A stretch of DNA of 38,749 bases, taken from Spirochaetales bacterium. GTDB taxonomy: Bacteria; Spirochaetota; Spirochaetia; DSM-27196; Alkalispirochaetaceae. Under the pieces are notes generated by a model. That model saw only the letters and a program-made list of their open reading frames with translations, did no database searches and was not told the DNA's origin. This document shows positions 1 to 7,765 of this stretch, piece by piece. The stretch spans positions 1 to 38,749 of the forward strand of contig JANQHT010000027.1 in NCBI GenBank assembly GCA_028282545.1, read 5' to 3'. The translations under genes were made by a program, and so were the position numbers. The first letter of the stretch is position 1; every line of letters starts with the position of its first letter.

Positions 1-10
1 GACACGGTTC

Positions 11-180
11 GAAGAACAAAACGCTGGGCTTCGCTGCGCTGCAGAGACGCGTTTTGTTCTTCCTTCCGGGCGCGCCTGGTGCTATTCGCCTCCATTCGGC
101 AACGTGACCTCCACCATGCGAACTGCTTGTTGGTTGGCTACAGGCAGTGTCGTCGGAGGGCTCGTCGCCCTCCGTCCATA
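11..180 (+). repeat. Dispersed intergenic repeat element, copy A
   Basis: Three parts are visible. First, an inverted repeat with perfect 14-nt arms (GAAGAACAAAACGC at 11-24, its complement at 49-62) around a 24-nt loop. Second, a core at about 97-136 containing ACCATGCGAACTGCTTGTTG. Third, a hairpin at 154-174 with an 8-bp stem CGGAGGGC and loop TCGTC, followed by TCCATA. The same parts recur at 15779-15915 and, in reverse orientation, at 25782-25978. The palindrome matches the third copy at 51 of 52 positions in reverse complement. It lies just downstream of coaD. No coding signal is credible here; it may be a REP/MITE-like element or double as a terminator. Confidence 0.85.
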
Positions 181-214
181 ATGGAAATTGCTACGACAAA
201 CCGCCGGCCGCGAT

Positions 215-694
215 CTACGATCCGATTCGTTCCTTGAGTCGCCGTTCCACCAGCGGCGGCACCATCGTGGAGATGTCTCCGCCGAGGCGCGCCAATTCCT
301 TAATCGACGACGACCTGAGCACAAAGTACTGGGGATCGGTGGGCATAAACATCGTCTCGATATTCGCACTAAGTCCCTTGTTCAACATCGAGAGTTCAAA
401 CTCGTAGGAGAAATCGTCAAGAGCGCGTACACCCCGAATCATGATCTTCGCTCCGAGGTTTTCCGCCAGCTTGACCACCAGGCCGGACCACAGGTGGATC
501 CGAACGTTGGAGAACCCCTCGAGCAACTCCTCCATCATCGCTTTGCGCTCTTCCTTGTCGAAGGTGTAGCGCTTCTGCTCGTTGTTGGCGACCACCACCT
601 CTACCTCATCAAAGATGCCCGCGGCGCGTTCGATAAGATTCAGGTGGCCAAAGGACGGCGGATCGAAGGAGCCGGGAATAAGGACGCGCAGCAT
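215..694 (-). CDS. coaD: Phosphopantetheine adenylyltransferase (CoaD)
   Basis: This cytoplasmic enzyme adenylates 4'-phosphopantetheine with ATP to give dephospho-CoA, the penultimate step of CoA synthesis. The 159-residue protein has the usual family length. It starts with the nucleotidyltransferase signature GSFDPPSFGH and carries the C-terminal RSSSIKE motif that binds ATP. The ATG at 694 was chosen because the family begins right at MLRVLIPGSFDPP; an upstream in-frame GTG at 748 would add 18 atypical residues. One oddity is Ser in place of the usual Thr in the [T/H]xGH motif, a conservative change. It is transcribed divergently from the HEAT-like gene with 57 bp between starts, and ends just before repeat copy A. 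Confidence 0.96.
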   Translation of the reverse strand: MLRVLIPGSFDPPSFGHLNLIERAAGIFDEVEVVVANNEQKRYTFDKEERKAMMEELLEGFSNVRIHLWSGLVVKLAENLGAKIMIRGVRALDDFSYEFELSMLNKGLSANIETMFMPTDPQYFVLRSSSIKELARLGGDISTMVPPLVERRLKERIGS

Positions 695-751
695 TACCAA
701 AGCGTACCTTCGATTCCGTGAGTTGACAAGTTGCCGCCGCACGACCACCCT

Positions 752-1423
752 GTGAATGTGCGCGCGCTGTTGCTCTTCGCTATAGCCCTGGCTGCCGGAG
801 CGCAGGGCCCCGACTGGATTCCGGTGGACACCATCTCTCCCGCCGAGCGATCGCAGCTGCTCTCGTTTGCCGCGCGGTTGGAAACAGAGGACGCGGCGTT
901 TATCGAAACCACCCTCGCAGGTATCCGTGTTGCCGCTCTTGAAAACGACGGCGACTACCGCCGGGCCGCGGTCGTCCTCCTCTCGGACCTCGTTCGACGG
1001 AACCGCCGCATTATCTCCCGGCAGGGGCGTGTTCCGGTTACCGCCGCCTCACGCATCACCGCACTCGCCATTATCGCCGACATAGGCGGACACGACGCCC
1101 ATGAGTCGTTCCTGGAAGCGCTCAAAAACGACGTCGATCCCTCCGTTCGAGCCTACGCCGCCCGCCGGTTGCCTGCGATCGGTTCTGATACCCAGGGCGC
1201 CCTATCTGCGGTGAGCGCCGCCCTGAGGGCGGCGATACGGACCGGATCGGGTGAAGAGGAGATCCTTCCCTATCTCGATGCGATCGGCGCGTTGCTGGAC
1301 GATCCGTGGATCGTCCCGGGGAGTGCCCTGGCAGAGGCTCTCCTCGCCTTGGCGAACGGCCCCTACTCCGCCCGGGTACGGAGGAGTTCTTCAACGCTGT
1401 TGGAGCTGTTGCTGGAAAGGTAG
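752..1423 (+). CDS. Secreted HEAT-repeat-like protein, function unknown
   Basis: The 223-residue product has a hydrophobic N-terminal segment (VRALLLFAIALAAGAQG) that looks like a signal peptide, so a periplasmic location is inferred. The rest is Ala/Leu/Arg-rich paired helices, for example the stretch ALIIADIGGHDAHESFLEAL-like followed by DPSVRAYAARRLPAIG, typical of HEAT/armadillo solenoids that bind other proteins. GTG at 752 was preferred over TTG at 731 because it places the signal peptide at the N-terminus; GTG 758 is also possible. The gene is the only plus-strand gene at this end and its last 61 bp overlap a small minus-strand ORF. No enzyme motif is visible; I do not recognise a specific family. 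Confidence 0.75.
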   Translation: MNVRALLLFAIALAAGAQGPDWIPVDTISPAERSQLLSFAARLETEDAAFIETTLAGIRVAALENDGDYRRAAVVLLSDLVRRNRRIISRQGRVPVTAASRITALAIIADIGGHDAHESFLEALKNDVDPSVRAYAARRLPAIGSDTQGALSAVSAALRAAIRTGSGEEEILPYLDAIGALLDDPWIVPGSALAEALLALANGPYSARVRRSSSTLLELLLER

Positions 1424-1575
1424 CATTGGACGTCGCCGGGGTCGGCGTTGACAAGGCGCTCGGTCATTCGGATGGCAAGCCCCTCCACCGCTTCGGTGAG
1501 GTAACGGGGGTCTTCGATCTTGACCCGCAGTCGCGCGATTTTCGCCCTGTCTATCCGTCGCGCTATTCGTCCCAT
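1363..1575 (-). CDS. Small conserved-looking protein downstream of yraN
   Basis: This 70-residue ORF begins inside the yraN stop region (13-nt overlap), as expected for a translationally coupled last gene of the operon. The N-terminal half is rich in basic residues and reads as amphipathic helix (RIDRAKIARLRVKIEDP, then EAVEGLAIRMTERLV), similar in style to small spirochaete proteins found in this neighbourhood. The C-terminal tail is Ser/Asn-rich and low in complexity. It overlaps the 3' end of the convergent HEAT-like gene by 61 bp, so part of the reading frame could be a shadow. No function can be assigned; whether it is expressed is uncertain. Confidence 0.5.
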   Translation of the reverse strand: MGRIARRIDRAKIARLRVKIEDPRYLTEAVEGLAIRMTERLVNADPGDVQCYLSSNSSNSVEELLRTRAE

Positions 1576-1925
1576 TCCGTTTCAAATGCGTTTTCGACGA
1601 GTTCCGGCTCGCGGTCGAGACGGCGAATTAGAACCACGTCGAACCGTATCCTCCGATCCTCGTAATCCGGATGTTGCCTCAGGAAAAGCCGAGCGGCCTG
1701 CGCGATGCGCCGTCGCTTCTTTTGGTCAATCCCGTACTCCAGCGAAGAGCGTCCCAGCGTCTGCCACGATTTGACCTCGACGAATACGAGGTCAGGGCCG
1801 TCTTCACCTATAATATCGACCTCACCGCGACGGGTTCTGAAGTTCTTTTTGACGATGCGCCACCCTTTTCCTTCCAGCCAGCGGGCGGCACGTTCTTCGC
1901 CGCGCCGTCCAAGGCTTCGATCCAT
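1563..1925 (-). CDS. yraN: UPF0102 family YraN, nuclease-fold protein
   Basis: The 120-residue protein is a full-length member of the YraN (UPF0102) family, which has a restriction-endonuclease-like fold but no settled function. Diagnostic features are GRRGEERAARWLEGKGW at the N-terminus and the PD-(D/E)xK-like core GEVDIIGEDG...LVFVEVKSW, giving the acidic residues and lysine of the active site. The family is often found close to rnhB and the rplS-trmD cluster, which fits this position at the end of the operon. It starts 10 nt after the HD-GYP stop codon and overlaps the next small ORF by 13 nt. Confidence 0.92.
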   Translation of the reverse strand: MDRSLGRRGEERAARWLEGKGWRIVKKNFRTRRGEVDIIGEDGPDLVFVEVKSWQTLGRSSLEYGIDQKKRRRIAQAARLFLRQHPDYEDRRIRFDVVLIRRLDREPELVENAFETEWDE

Positions 1926-1935
1926 GGCGCTTTGG

Positions 1936-3084
1936 CTACCCCTGGTGGAGCTTGTTGGCGAGGGAGTTGGCGTCTACCGCCTTGGCTATGAAGAGCGACT
2001 TCTTCTCCATGAGATCCACGGTTGCCCCGCTGTCATCGGAAAAGTCGTTACCGTTTGCGTCGATGATGGTCTTGACGATCGGTTTGAGCGGCGCATCCCC
2101 GCGGTTTTCGAGGACACGGCACACGGACGAGTCGCTCAGCAGCACGATGCTTCCAATCGGGTAGATCCCGAGCACCTTGATGAATACCTTGAGAATGTTG
2201 GGATCGAACTTGGCTCCGTTGTCCTTGAGCAGATTTCGCATGGCGGTGTAGCCGATCATCGGGTTTCGATAAGGGCGATTCGAAACCATGGCCACGAAGG
2301 AGTCAGCCACGGCGATGATCCGCGCCTCGAGTTTGATCGACTCCCCCGCCAGCTTGCGCGGGTACCCGTGGCCGTCCCATCGTTCCTGGTGCTGAAGCGC
2401 GACCAAGCCTATCTCTTCGGCGTAACCCAACTCCTTCGTAATCACGCGGTACGAGTGAACCGGGTGCGTTTGCATCTGGCGCTTCTCATCGTCCGTCAAC
2501 GCGCCTTTTTTGTTGATTATGTCCGGCGGGACGCGGAGCATGCCGAGATCGTGCAAGAGCGCGCTCGTCGCGACTACCAGAATCCGGTGCCTCTGCATCT
2601 GGAGTTGCTGACCGACCAGTGTGGAGAGAAGGGTGGCGTTGAGGGCGTTCTCTACCTCACCCGTTTCCCCCTGCATGCCGTAGAGCATGTATTGAATGAC
2701 GTCATTACTTCCGCGCTGGAGCATGAGAAGCAGAGAGTCGACAACTCGGTTGAAATCATCCTGGTTCACGTGGTCCTCGCCGGCTCGTACGCGGCCGAAA
2801 AGCTCGAGAACCGTCGCGCGCAATTCGACGTAGGACTTGGTAATAGCCTTCTGAGCCGGTGTATTGAAGGCTTTGAGGAAAAACGCATTAAGAACGGCGG
2901 AAGGATCATCGGAAAGCAGTTCGCCGTCGGAATAGACGACCTCCACATCCCAGCGTTTGAGACGTTCGATGTCTTTGTCGCGAATTGCGACGCCTTCGGG
3001 CACAAAGAGGCTTTCCTCGTCCATGTAGACGGGGCGTGAGTAGCGTTGGCCCGGCGCCAGTTGGTCAACCGCGATTTCTTTCAT
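1936..3084 (-). CDS. HD-GYP domain protein (c-di-GMP phosphodiesterase family)
   Basis: The 382-residue protein has an N-terminal DUF3391-like segment (MKEIAVDQLAPGQRYSRPVY), a helical linker and a C-terminal HD-GYP domain. HD is at residues 178-179 (LLHDLGM), a further His at about 207, and the GYP loop at 239-242 (HGYP). The family hydrolyses cyclic di-GMP to pGpG or GMP using a bi- or trinuclear metal site. Two usual ligands look changed: the first domain His is Asn146 (ENALNATLL), and the HHE motif reads HQE (Gln233). Activity may therefore be weak or lost, leaving a c-di-GMP-binding or regulatory role. Its start overlaps the FlhB-C-like gene by 20 nt, suggesting coupling with a flagellar or export function. 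Confidence 0.92.
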   Translation of the reverse strand: MKEIAVDQLAPGQRYSRPVYMDEESLFVPEGVAIRDKDIERLKRWDVEVVYSDGELLSDDPSAVLNAFFLKAFNTPAQKAITKSYVELRATVLELFGRVRAGEDHVNQDDFNRVVDSLLLMLQRGSNDVIQYMLYGMQGETGEVENALNATLLSTLVGQQLQMQRHRILVVATSALLHDLGMLRVPPDIINKKGALTDDEKRQMQTHPVHSYRVITKELGYAEEIGLVALQHQERWDGHGYPRKLAGESIKLEARIIAVADSFVAMVSNRPYRNPMIGYTAMRNLLKDNGAKFDPNILKVFIKVLGIYPIGSIVLLSDSSVCRVLENRGDAPLKPIVKTIIDANGNDFSDDSGATVDLMEKKSLFIAKAVDANSLANKLHQG

Positions 3085-3340
3085 TCTGTTCCGCCTGTTG
3101 TCGCTCCAAATCGCCGATCAGTGCGAACACCCGCGCAATCGGTCCAAAGAGTTCTTCAGGAATGATCTCTCCGGGACGCAATAGCACGAGACGGTTCGTC
3201 AGCTCATCACTCGATGTTACCGGAATTCCGTGCGCTTTTGCCAGTGCCAGGAGGCGTTCGGCAAGCTCACCGCGCCCGGCAGCAACGACGAAGGGCGCCG
3301 GGAGCGATCGATCATACTTCAGTGCGACTGCCCTATCCAA
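3065..3340 (-). CDS. FlhB C-terminal-domain-like protein (YlqH type)
   Basis: This is a stand-alone homologue of the cytoplasmic C-terminal domain of FlhB/YscU, the export-switch component of the flagellar type III apparatus. It reads DRAVALKYDRSLPAPFVVAA, then AERLLALAKAHGIPV and LRPGEIIPEELFGPIARVFA, all characteristic of FlhB after the autocleavage site. The NPTH cleavage motif and the membrane part are absent. The TTG at 3340 was chosen: it gives 91 residues, overlaps the preceding stop by only 8 nt, and has GGGGAG 9 nt upstream. An ATG at 3457 would add 39 unrelated residues and overlap the preceding gene by 125 nt. Bacillus YlqH holds the same position near rplS. A flagellar role is inferred. 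Confidence 0.85.
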   Translation of the reverse strand: MDRAVALKYDRSLPAPFVVAAGRGELAERLLALAKAHGIPVTSSDELTNRLVLLRPGEIIPEELFGPIARVFALIGDLERQQAEQNERNRG

Positions 3341-4328
3341 ACCGATCGACTCCCCGTGCCGTTCTCTCTCGTCCGACGACGTCGGCCCCGTCGAAACGGT
3401 AGAACTCACTTTTTTCAGTATCGTACGATAAAAAAATCGACTCAAGGCCTCTGCCAAAGGCGTCTACGAGCGAAGGGTTCCGGCACGTACTTCCCCAGAT
3501 GATGCGGCGTCGTACCTGGTCAACGCGCATCCACCACGCGCCGAGGCCGTTGGTCACGTCGATGACGACAAACCGTGTCATGCCGGTACCCGTGTCCAGG
3601 CCGACACGTACCGCGCCTTCCGTCGGGCTGCCCCGTCCCATCTCGCGGATCGGAATGACCACCCAGTGCGTCTCGCCGTCTGTACTGAGAGCGTTGAAAA
3701 GCTGTAACGAATGGTCCGGTGTCGCGGTTGTACGCGTCAGAATCGTGCCGGTATCCCGCTCCCAAGGTTCCTCCGTATCCGTCCGGCGCCCGCGATCGCC
3801 GTCGCCACGAAACCGGCCGGGCCAAAACAGAGCCGCCATCGATACGGCTCCGGGCAAACCGCGCATCTCCGACTCGACGGCTCCCCGGGTGGAGCGGTCT
3901 TCGTCACCTGTGCTACGGGCCTGTTCATCGGAGAGCCGCAATGCCGTTCGACGAACGCGCGCTTCAGAGACGCGGTAACCGCCGCGAAGGAGCGCTGAAA
4001 TCACGGGAGCCGCACCGGAAACGGCGCGGAGCCCCATCTCAGACACGGTGCGCTCGATCAAGGGGTCCGCCGTTACACGCTCCAGGAGTTGCAGGCGCGT
4101 GGTGCGCCCCTGCCCGGACAAAAGCCGTACGGTGAGAAGATCTCCGGGATAAAACGGGAACTGTGAAGTAGCGCGAAGCCGTACACCGGCAACGGTGAGT
4201 TCAACCGTGGTGTCCTGTACCGAAAGGACCCGGGATGTGTACGTCTTTCCGTATTGGGCCGGCGCAAACGCTCGCACGCCTCCTCGACGCGAGGCGACGA
4301 GTTCGATGGCGGCGATGCGCGCGTTCAC
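3333..4328 (-). CDS. FliK-like protein in the ylqG position
   Basis: The 331-residue protein starts at GTG 4328, 3 nt after the rplS stop. The N-terminal third is a beta-rich segment (TYTSRVLSVQDTTVELTVAG, then FPFYPGDLLTVRLL). The middle (about residues 140-200) is charged and low in complexity. The C-terminal part has VRVGLDTGTGMTRFVVIDV...WWMRVDQ, reminiscent of the hook-length-control domain of FliK. Position supports this: in Bacillus the rplS region carries ylqG next to ylqH, and here the FlhB-C-like gene follows at once. FliK and FlhB-C interact in the flagellar export switch, so this pair could be a FliK/FlhB-like module. The assignment rests on weak sequence similarity plus context. 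Confidence 0.65.
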   Translation of the reverse strand: MNARIAAIELVASRRGGVRAFAPAQYGKTYTSRVLSVQDTTVELTVAGVRLRATSQFPFYPGDLLTVRLLSGQGRTTRLQLLERVTADPLIERTVSEMGLRAVSGAAPVISALLRGGYRVSEARVRRTALRLSDEQARSTGDEDRSTRGAVESEMRGLPGAVSMAALFWPGRFRGDGDRGRRTDTEEPWERDTGTILTRTTATPDHSLQLFNALSTDGETHWVVIPIREMGRGSPTEGAVRVGLDTGTGMTRFVVIDVTNGLGAWWMRVDQVRRRIIWGSTCRNPSLVDAFGRGLESIFLSYDTEKSEFYRFDGADVVGRERTARGVDRFG

Positions 4329-4331
4329 GAT

Positions 4332-4688
4332 CTAACGCTGCTTGCGCTTGATCAGTTCCGCCACCTTCGCGCGCTTTCCAACGCGGTTGCGGATGTAGTA
4401 CAGCTTAGCCCTTCGAACGCGGCCACGGCGAACCACCTCGATACGCTGGACTCGCGGCGAGTGAACCGGAAAGATGCGCTCTACTCCAACGCCGTACGAG
4501 AGCTTTCTGACCGTTACGGTCTGCCGGACGCCGGCGTTGTTCCTGGCAATCACAAGTCCCTCGTATATCTGGGTCCGTTCGCTTTTCCCTTCGACGATTC
4601 GAAAATGGACCTTGACCGTGTCACCTATCCGGAACTCGTCAACGTTTTCTTTTGCCTGAGCGGCTTCAACCGCCTTAATCGCGTCCAT
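4332..4688 (-). CDS. rplS: 50S ribosomal protein L19
   Basis: L19 lies at the 30S-50S interface of the ribosome. The product shows the family core FRIGDTVKVHFRIVEG, YEGLVIARNNAGVRQTVTVR, YGVGVERIFPVHSPRVQRIE and the basic tail RRAKLYYIRNRVGKRAK. I chose the second ATG of the ATG-ATG pair (4688), because AAGGAG lies 5 nt upstream; ATG 4691 is only 2 nt from it and the longer start at 4703 has no clear site. This gives 118 residues, the usual length, and a 14-nt overlap with trmD. Confidence 0.97.
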   Translation of the reverse strand: MDAIKAVEAAQAKENVDEFRIGDTVKVHFRIVEGKSERTQIYEGLVIARNNAGVRQTVTVRKLSYGVGVERIFPVHSPRVQRIEVVRRGRVRRAKLYYIRNRVGKRAKVAELIKRKQR

Positions 4689-5412
4689 CATTGCTCCTTT
4701 CACCGGGCGCGGGAAGGGACTCGCGTTCTTCCGCCGTCAGGGCGGCCGAACGGAGCAGATCGGGCCGATTCCGCGCCGTTTTTTCCAGTTGTTTCTGTCG
4801 ACGCCACCGCGCGATCTCCCCGTGATGGCCGGACAGGAGAACGGGCGGAACGGAACGACCGCGCCACTCTTCCGGTCTTGTATAGTGCGGGTATTCGAGC
4901 AACCCGTCACAAAAGCTCTCCTCCGCGAGGCTCTCGGGGGCAATTACACCCGGCCGAAGTCGGATACAGGCATCCGCGATCGCGAGCGCGGCAAGCTCGC
5001 CGGAAGAGAGCACATAATCGCCTATCGAAAGCTCTTCGTCAACGTGCTCTTCGATGACCCGTTCGTCGATACCCTCGTACCTCCCGCAGATCACCATTAC
5101 CTCGTCACGGGCTGCCAAACGGTGTGCCGCCGCTTGGTTGAAGAGCGTGCCCGACGGCGTGGGGTACACGCAGTGCGTTCGCTCAGACCGGTTCGTATCG
5201 ATCGCCTCGCCCAGCGGACCGGGTAACAGGACCATTCCTGCGCCGCCGCCGTACGGCGAATCGTCAACCGAGCGGTGCCGGTCGGCGGCGTGATCGCGAA
5301 TATCCACGACCTTCACCGATACCAGCCCCTCGGAGACGGCGCGGCCCACGATGGACGTAGCGAAAAAGGATTCGACAAAACCGGGGAAGAGCGTAAGAAT
5401 CACCAGGTTCAT
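4675..5412 (-). CDS. trmD: tRNA (guanine37-N1)-methyltransferase TrmD
   Basis: TrmD methylates G37 of tRNAs with S-adenosylmethionine and so prevents +1 frameshifting. The 245-residue protein begins MNLVILTLFPGF and has DDSPYGGGAGMVL, VICGRYEGIDERV and SIGDYVLSSGELAALA, the trefoil-knot SAM site of the SPOUT superfamily. The ATG at 5412 overlaps the rimM stop as ATGA, so it was preferred over an upstream codon at 5424. Length matches the family. It lies between rimM and rplS as in most bacteria. Confidence 0.97.
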   Translation of the reverse strand: MNLVILTLFPGFVESFFATSIVGRAVSEGLVSVKVVDIRDHAADRHRSVDDSPYGGGAGMVLLPGPLGEAIDTNRSERTHCVYPTPSGTLFNQAAAHRLAARDEVMVICGRYEGIDERVIEEHVDEELSIGDYVLSSGELAALAIADACIRLRPGVIAPESLAEESFCDGLLEYPHYTRPEEWRGRSVPPVLLSGHHGEIARWRRQKQLEKTARNRPDLLRSAALTAEERESLPAPGERSNDGRD

Positions 5413-5906
5413 TCGAGTATCCAATCCACGAGAAGTTCGACGGTGCCGCCGCGAATGTCTACCGCCCCGATGAAGGGATCACGAAACGGCACCAGCAGGC
5501 GCTCCCGGCCACCCTCAACTTCCAGCAGGGCTCCATCGGGACCGTCTATCACGCTTGCAACCTTCCCGACCGGTGCACCCCGGTAACGGAGTTCCAACGC
5601 CACCAGATCAGCAACGTAGAACTCGTCCGTATCCAGGGGAGCGGCGGATGTTCGTTCCACCCACAGCTCCGCCCCGCGCAACGCCTTCGCCGCTTCCGGT
5701 GTGTCAATCCCGCGGAACTTCATGATCGGGGTATTGCCCGAACACCGGACGTGTTCAACCGACAGCACCGTCGTCTTGCTCTTGTGCCGTACTTCCACGC
5801 GGTCCAACTGGAGGAAGTGCGCGGTTTCGCCTGAAAAACTGTGTACTTTGACCGACCCGTCGAGCCCGAACGACGTTCGTACGCGCCCGATCGCGATGGG
5901 TGTCAT
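5409..5906 (-). CDS. rimM: 16S rRNA processing protein RimM
   Basis: RimM assists maturation of the 30S subunit head and binds ribosomal protein S19. The 165-residue product has the N-terminal barrel with IGRVRTSFGLDGSVKVHSFSG-type sequence and the C-terminal PRC-barrel, including DEFYVADLVALELRY and PVGKVASVIDGPDGALLEVE. The length is typical. Its ATG shares one base with the khpA stop codon, and its own stop overlaps the trmD start by ATGA, so the three genes are probably translated in a coupled way. Confidence 0.95.
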   Translation of the reverse strand: MTPIAIGRVRTSFGLDGSVKVHSFSGETAHFLQLDRVEVRHKSKTTVLSVEHVRCSGNTPIMKFRGIDTPEAAKALRGAELWVERTSAAPLDTDEFYVADLVALELRYRGAPVGKVASVIDGPDGALLEVEGGRERLLVPFRDPFIGAVDIRGGTVELLVDWILE

Positions 5907-6139
5907 CAGTCGAGAATCTCGAGTACCACCCGTTTGCCGGTCTTTGTGGACATGGCGCTCAGCATCGTCCTGATCGCCTTGGCGATGCGGCCATGTTTGC
6001 CGATTACCTTGCCGACGTCTTCATCGGCCACTTTGAGTTCAAGGATCGTCGACTTCTCGCCTTCGATCATATTGACCTCGACCTGGTCGGGATCGTCCAC
6101 GAGTGCTTTTGCAACGTACTCTACGAGTTCACGTTCCAT
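5906..6139 (-). CDS. khpA: RNA-binding KH-domain protein KhpA (YlqC)
   Basis: The 77-residue single-KH protein has the GxxG loop VGKHGRIAKAIRTML and the helical start ELVEYVAKALVDDPDQVEV typical of the KhpA/YlqC family. In Gram-positive bacteria KhpA works with KhpB (Jag) in RNA binding that affects cell division and gene expression. The gene sits between rpsP and rimM exactly as in Bacillus and many other phyla. It starts 1 nt after rpsP and ends with a 1-nt overlap with rimM. Confidence 0.95.
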   Translation of the reverse strand: MERELVEYVAKALVDDPDQVEVNMIEGEKSTILELKVADEDVGKVIGKHGRIAKAIRTMLSAMSTKTGKRVVLEILD

Positions 6140-6140
6140 G

Positions 6141-6392
6141 TCAGCTCGCGGAGAAGTTTTTCTTGTTCAGCAGCTTCCGAACGGTTTCCGTCGGCTGCGC
6201 ACCGCGCTGAAGCCATTGACGGACCTTGTCTTCATCAAAACGGATCTGGTTTTCGTCACTTCCGATCGGATGGTAGAGGCCTACCTCTTCAATAGCGCGC
6301 CCGTCGCGCGGTTCACGCACGTCCATCACGACGATGCGGTAGAAGGGGCGCTTTTTTGTGCCAAATCGCTTCAGCCGTATCTTCGTACTCAT
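6141..6392 (-). CDS. rpsP: 30S ribosomal protein S16
   Basis: S16 is a small-subunit protein needed early in 30S assembly. The 83-residue product begins [20 protein letters not shown] and continues [21 protein letters not shown], the invariant S16 signature, and ends with the [20 protein letters not shown]-type helix (here KVRQWLQRG). The length is as expected. It begins 1 nt after the ffh stop and precedes khpA, the common order of this operon. Confidence 0.97.
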   Translation of the reverse strand: MSTKIRLKRFGTKKRPFYRIVVMDVREPRDGRAIEEVGLYHPIGSDENQIRFDEDKVRQWLQRGAQPTETVRKLLNKKNFSAS

Positions 6393-6393
6393 C

Positions 6394-7719
6394 TTACCGT
6401 CTCCTCATCAGCTTTTCCTGATACTTCTTGTTCTTTGTCATCTTCTTCATCATGGAGCGCATTTTATCGAAGCGCTTGATGAGCTGGTTCACCTCGAAAA
6501 CCGACGTACCGCTCCCGTGGGCGATTCTTCGTCGGCGAGAGGAACCGATAATACGGTGATTTCGTCGTTCTTGCAAGGTCATCGAGAGGATAATGGCCTC
6601 TTCCCTCTTGATCTGTTTCCGGTCGATATCGTCCGGATTGATCTGTCCTTTGGCACCGGGGATCATCTCCAAGAGCGATTCAAAAGAACCCATCTTCCGA
6701 ACGCGCTGGAACTGCTCCAGGTAGTCCTCCAGCGTAAAGGTGGCGGACTGCATCTTCTTCTGGAGCTCCAGCGCCTCCGCTTCGTCGATCGTCTCCTGCG
6801 CCTTTTCGACAAGCGTTACGACATCGCCCATTCCCAGGATCCGGGAGGCGATTCGTTCGGGGTGGAACGGCTCCAGGTCATCGAGCCGTTCACCGGTACC
6901 GATGAACGTAATCGGCGCACCGGCGATCGTTTTGATACTGAGCGCAGCGCCACCGCGAGTGTCGCTGTCGAATTTGCTCAGGATGACACCGGTCAGCGTC
7001 AGTCGCTCATGAAACGCCTTGGCAACGTCCACGGCGTTCTGACCCGTCATCGCGTCTGCCACGAGTATCCGCTCAACCGGATCCACGATCCGGGCGACCG
7101 CCTCGATCTCCGCCATCAGTTCGTCGTCAACCTGCATTCGTCCCGCGGTATCAACGATTACGGTGTCGAACTGCTGTTTCGTTGCTTCCTTGAGCGCCGC
7201 CCGAACGACGTTTTTTGCGTCACCTTCTCCGGGGATAGAGAACACCGGGACGTTCGCCTGTTCACCGAGCGTGACGAGCTGGTCAACTGCAGCCGGACGA
7301 ACGAGGTCAGCCGCGACGAGAAGAATGCGGCGGCCCTCCCTCTGGAGGCGGCGACCGAGTTTGGCCGCCGTCGTCGTCTTCCCAGACCCCTGGAGACCGG
7401 CGAAGAGGATCGGACTCACCACGTCCGGTCCCTTCAGGGTGAGGTCCTGCCGGGTGTCGCCGAGAAATTCGACCAGACGATCGTGAACGATCTTCACGAA
7501 CTGTTGCCCCGGTGAAACGGATCGGAGAACTGCCTCACCGGTGGCATCCTGCAGGGTGCGCGTGACAAACCGGCGAACCACCCGGAGGCTCACGTCCGCT
7601 TCGAGGAGCGCCATTTTGATCTCGTCCACCGCCTCTTGGACGTTTTTTTCGGAGATCTTGTTCTGACCCGAGAGTCGCCGCGTGATATCCGAGAGGCGAT
7701 CGCTGATTCGTTCGAGCAT
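6394..7719 (-). CDS. ffh: Signal recognition particle GTPase Ffh
   Basis: Ffh binds signal sequences of nascent membrane proteins and, with 4.5S RNA and FtsY, targets ribosomes to the Sec translocon. The 441-residue protein has an N domain ([16 protein letters not shown]), the G domain with [14 protein letters not shown] (G1), DTAGRMQ (G3) and [10 protein letters not shown] (G4), and an M domain after about residue 300 with the RNA-binding segment around [15 protein letters not shown]. The C-terminal tail is Lys/Met-rich. It follows the TPR lipoprotein gene after 46 nt and is followed by rpsP after 1 nt. ftsY and the 4.5S RNA gene are not in the window. Confidence 0.97.
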   Translation of the reverse strand: MLERISDRLSDITRRLSGQNKISEKNVQEAVDEIKMALLEADVSLRVVRRFVTRTLQDATGEAVLRSVSPGQQFVKIVHDRLVEFLGDTRQDLTLKGPDVVSPILFAGLQGSGKTTTAAKLGRRLQREGRRILLVAADLVRPAAVDQLVTLGEQANVPVFSIPGEGDAKNVVRAALKEATKQQFDTVIVDTAGRMQVDDELMAEIEAVARIVDPVERILVADAMTGQNAVDVAKAFHERLTLTGVILSKFDSDTRGGAALSIKTIAGAPITFIGTGERLDDLEPFHPERIASRILGMGDVVTLVEKAQETIDEAEALELQKKMQSATFTLEDYLEQFQRVRKMGSFESLLEMIPGAKGQINPDDIDRKQIKREEAIILSMTLQERRNHRIIGSSRRRRIAHGSGTSVFEVNQLIKRFDKMRSMMKKMTKNKKYQEKLMRRR

Positions 7720-7765
7720 CAGCTATGTATAGGTGAGCGGCACGCCGGTGTCAACAACGGAGTAC

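Noticed and set aside
154-174. GC hairpin as an intrinsic terminator of coaD
   Set aside because: The hairpin has no T-run on either side and recurs in places where no gene ends towards it, so it is described as part of the repeat family instead.
188-721. Long plus-strand ORF opposite coaD
   Set aside because: It is the antisense shadow of coaD, which has clear motifs on the minus strand; the plus reading lacks any recognisable domain.
723-751. TTGACA at 723 as a promoter for the HEAT-like gene
   Set aside because: No -10-like sequence is found 15-19 bp downstream.
1705-3039. Long plus-strand ORF of 444 codons across the HD-GYP gene
   Set aside because: GC-rich coding DNA gives long antisense frames; the minus strand has DUF3391 and HD-GYP motifs, and the plus frame has none.
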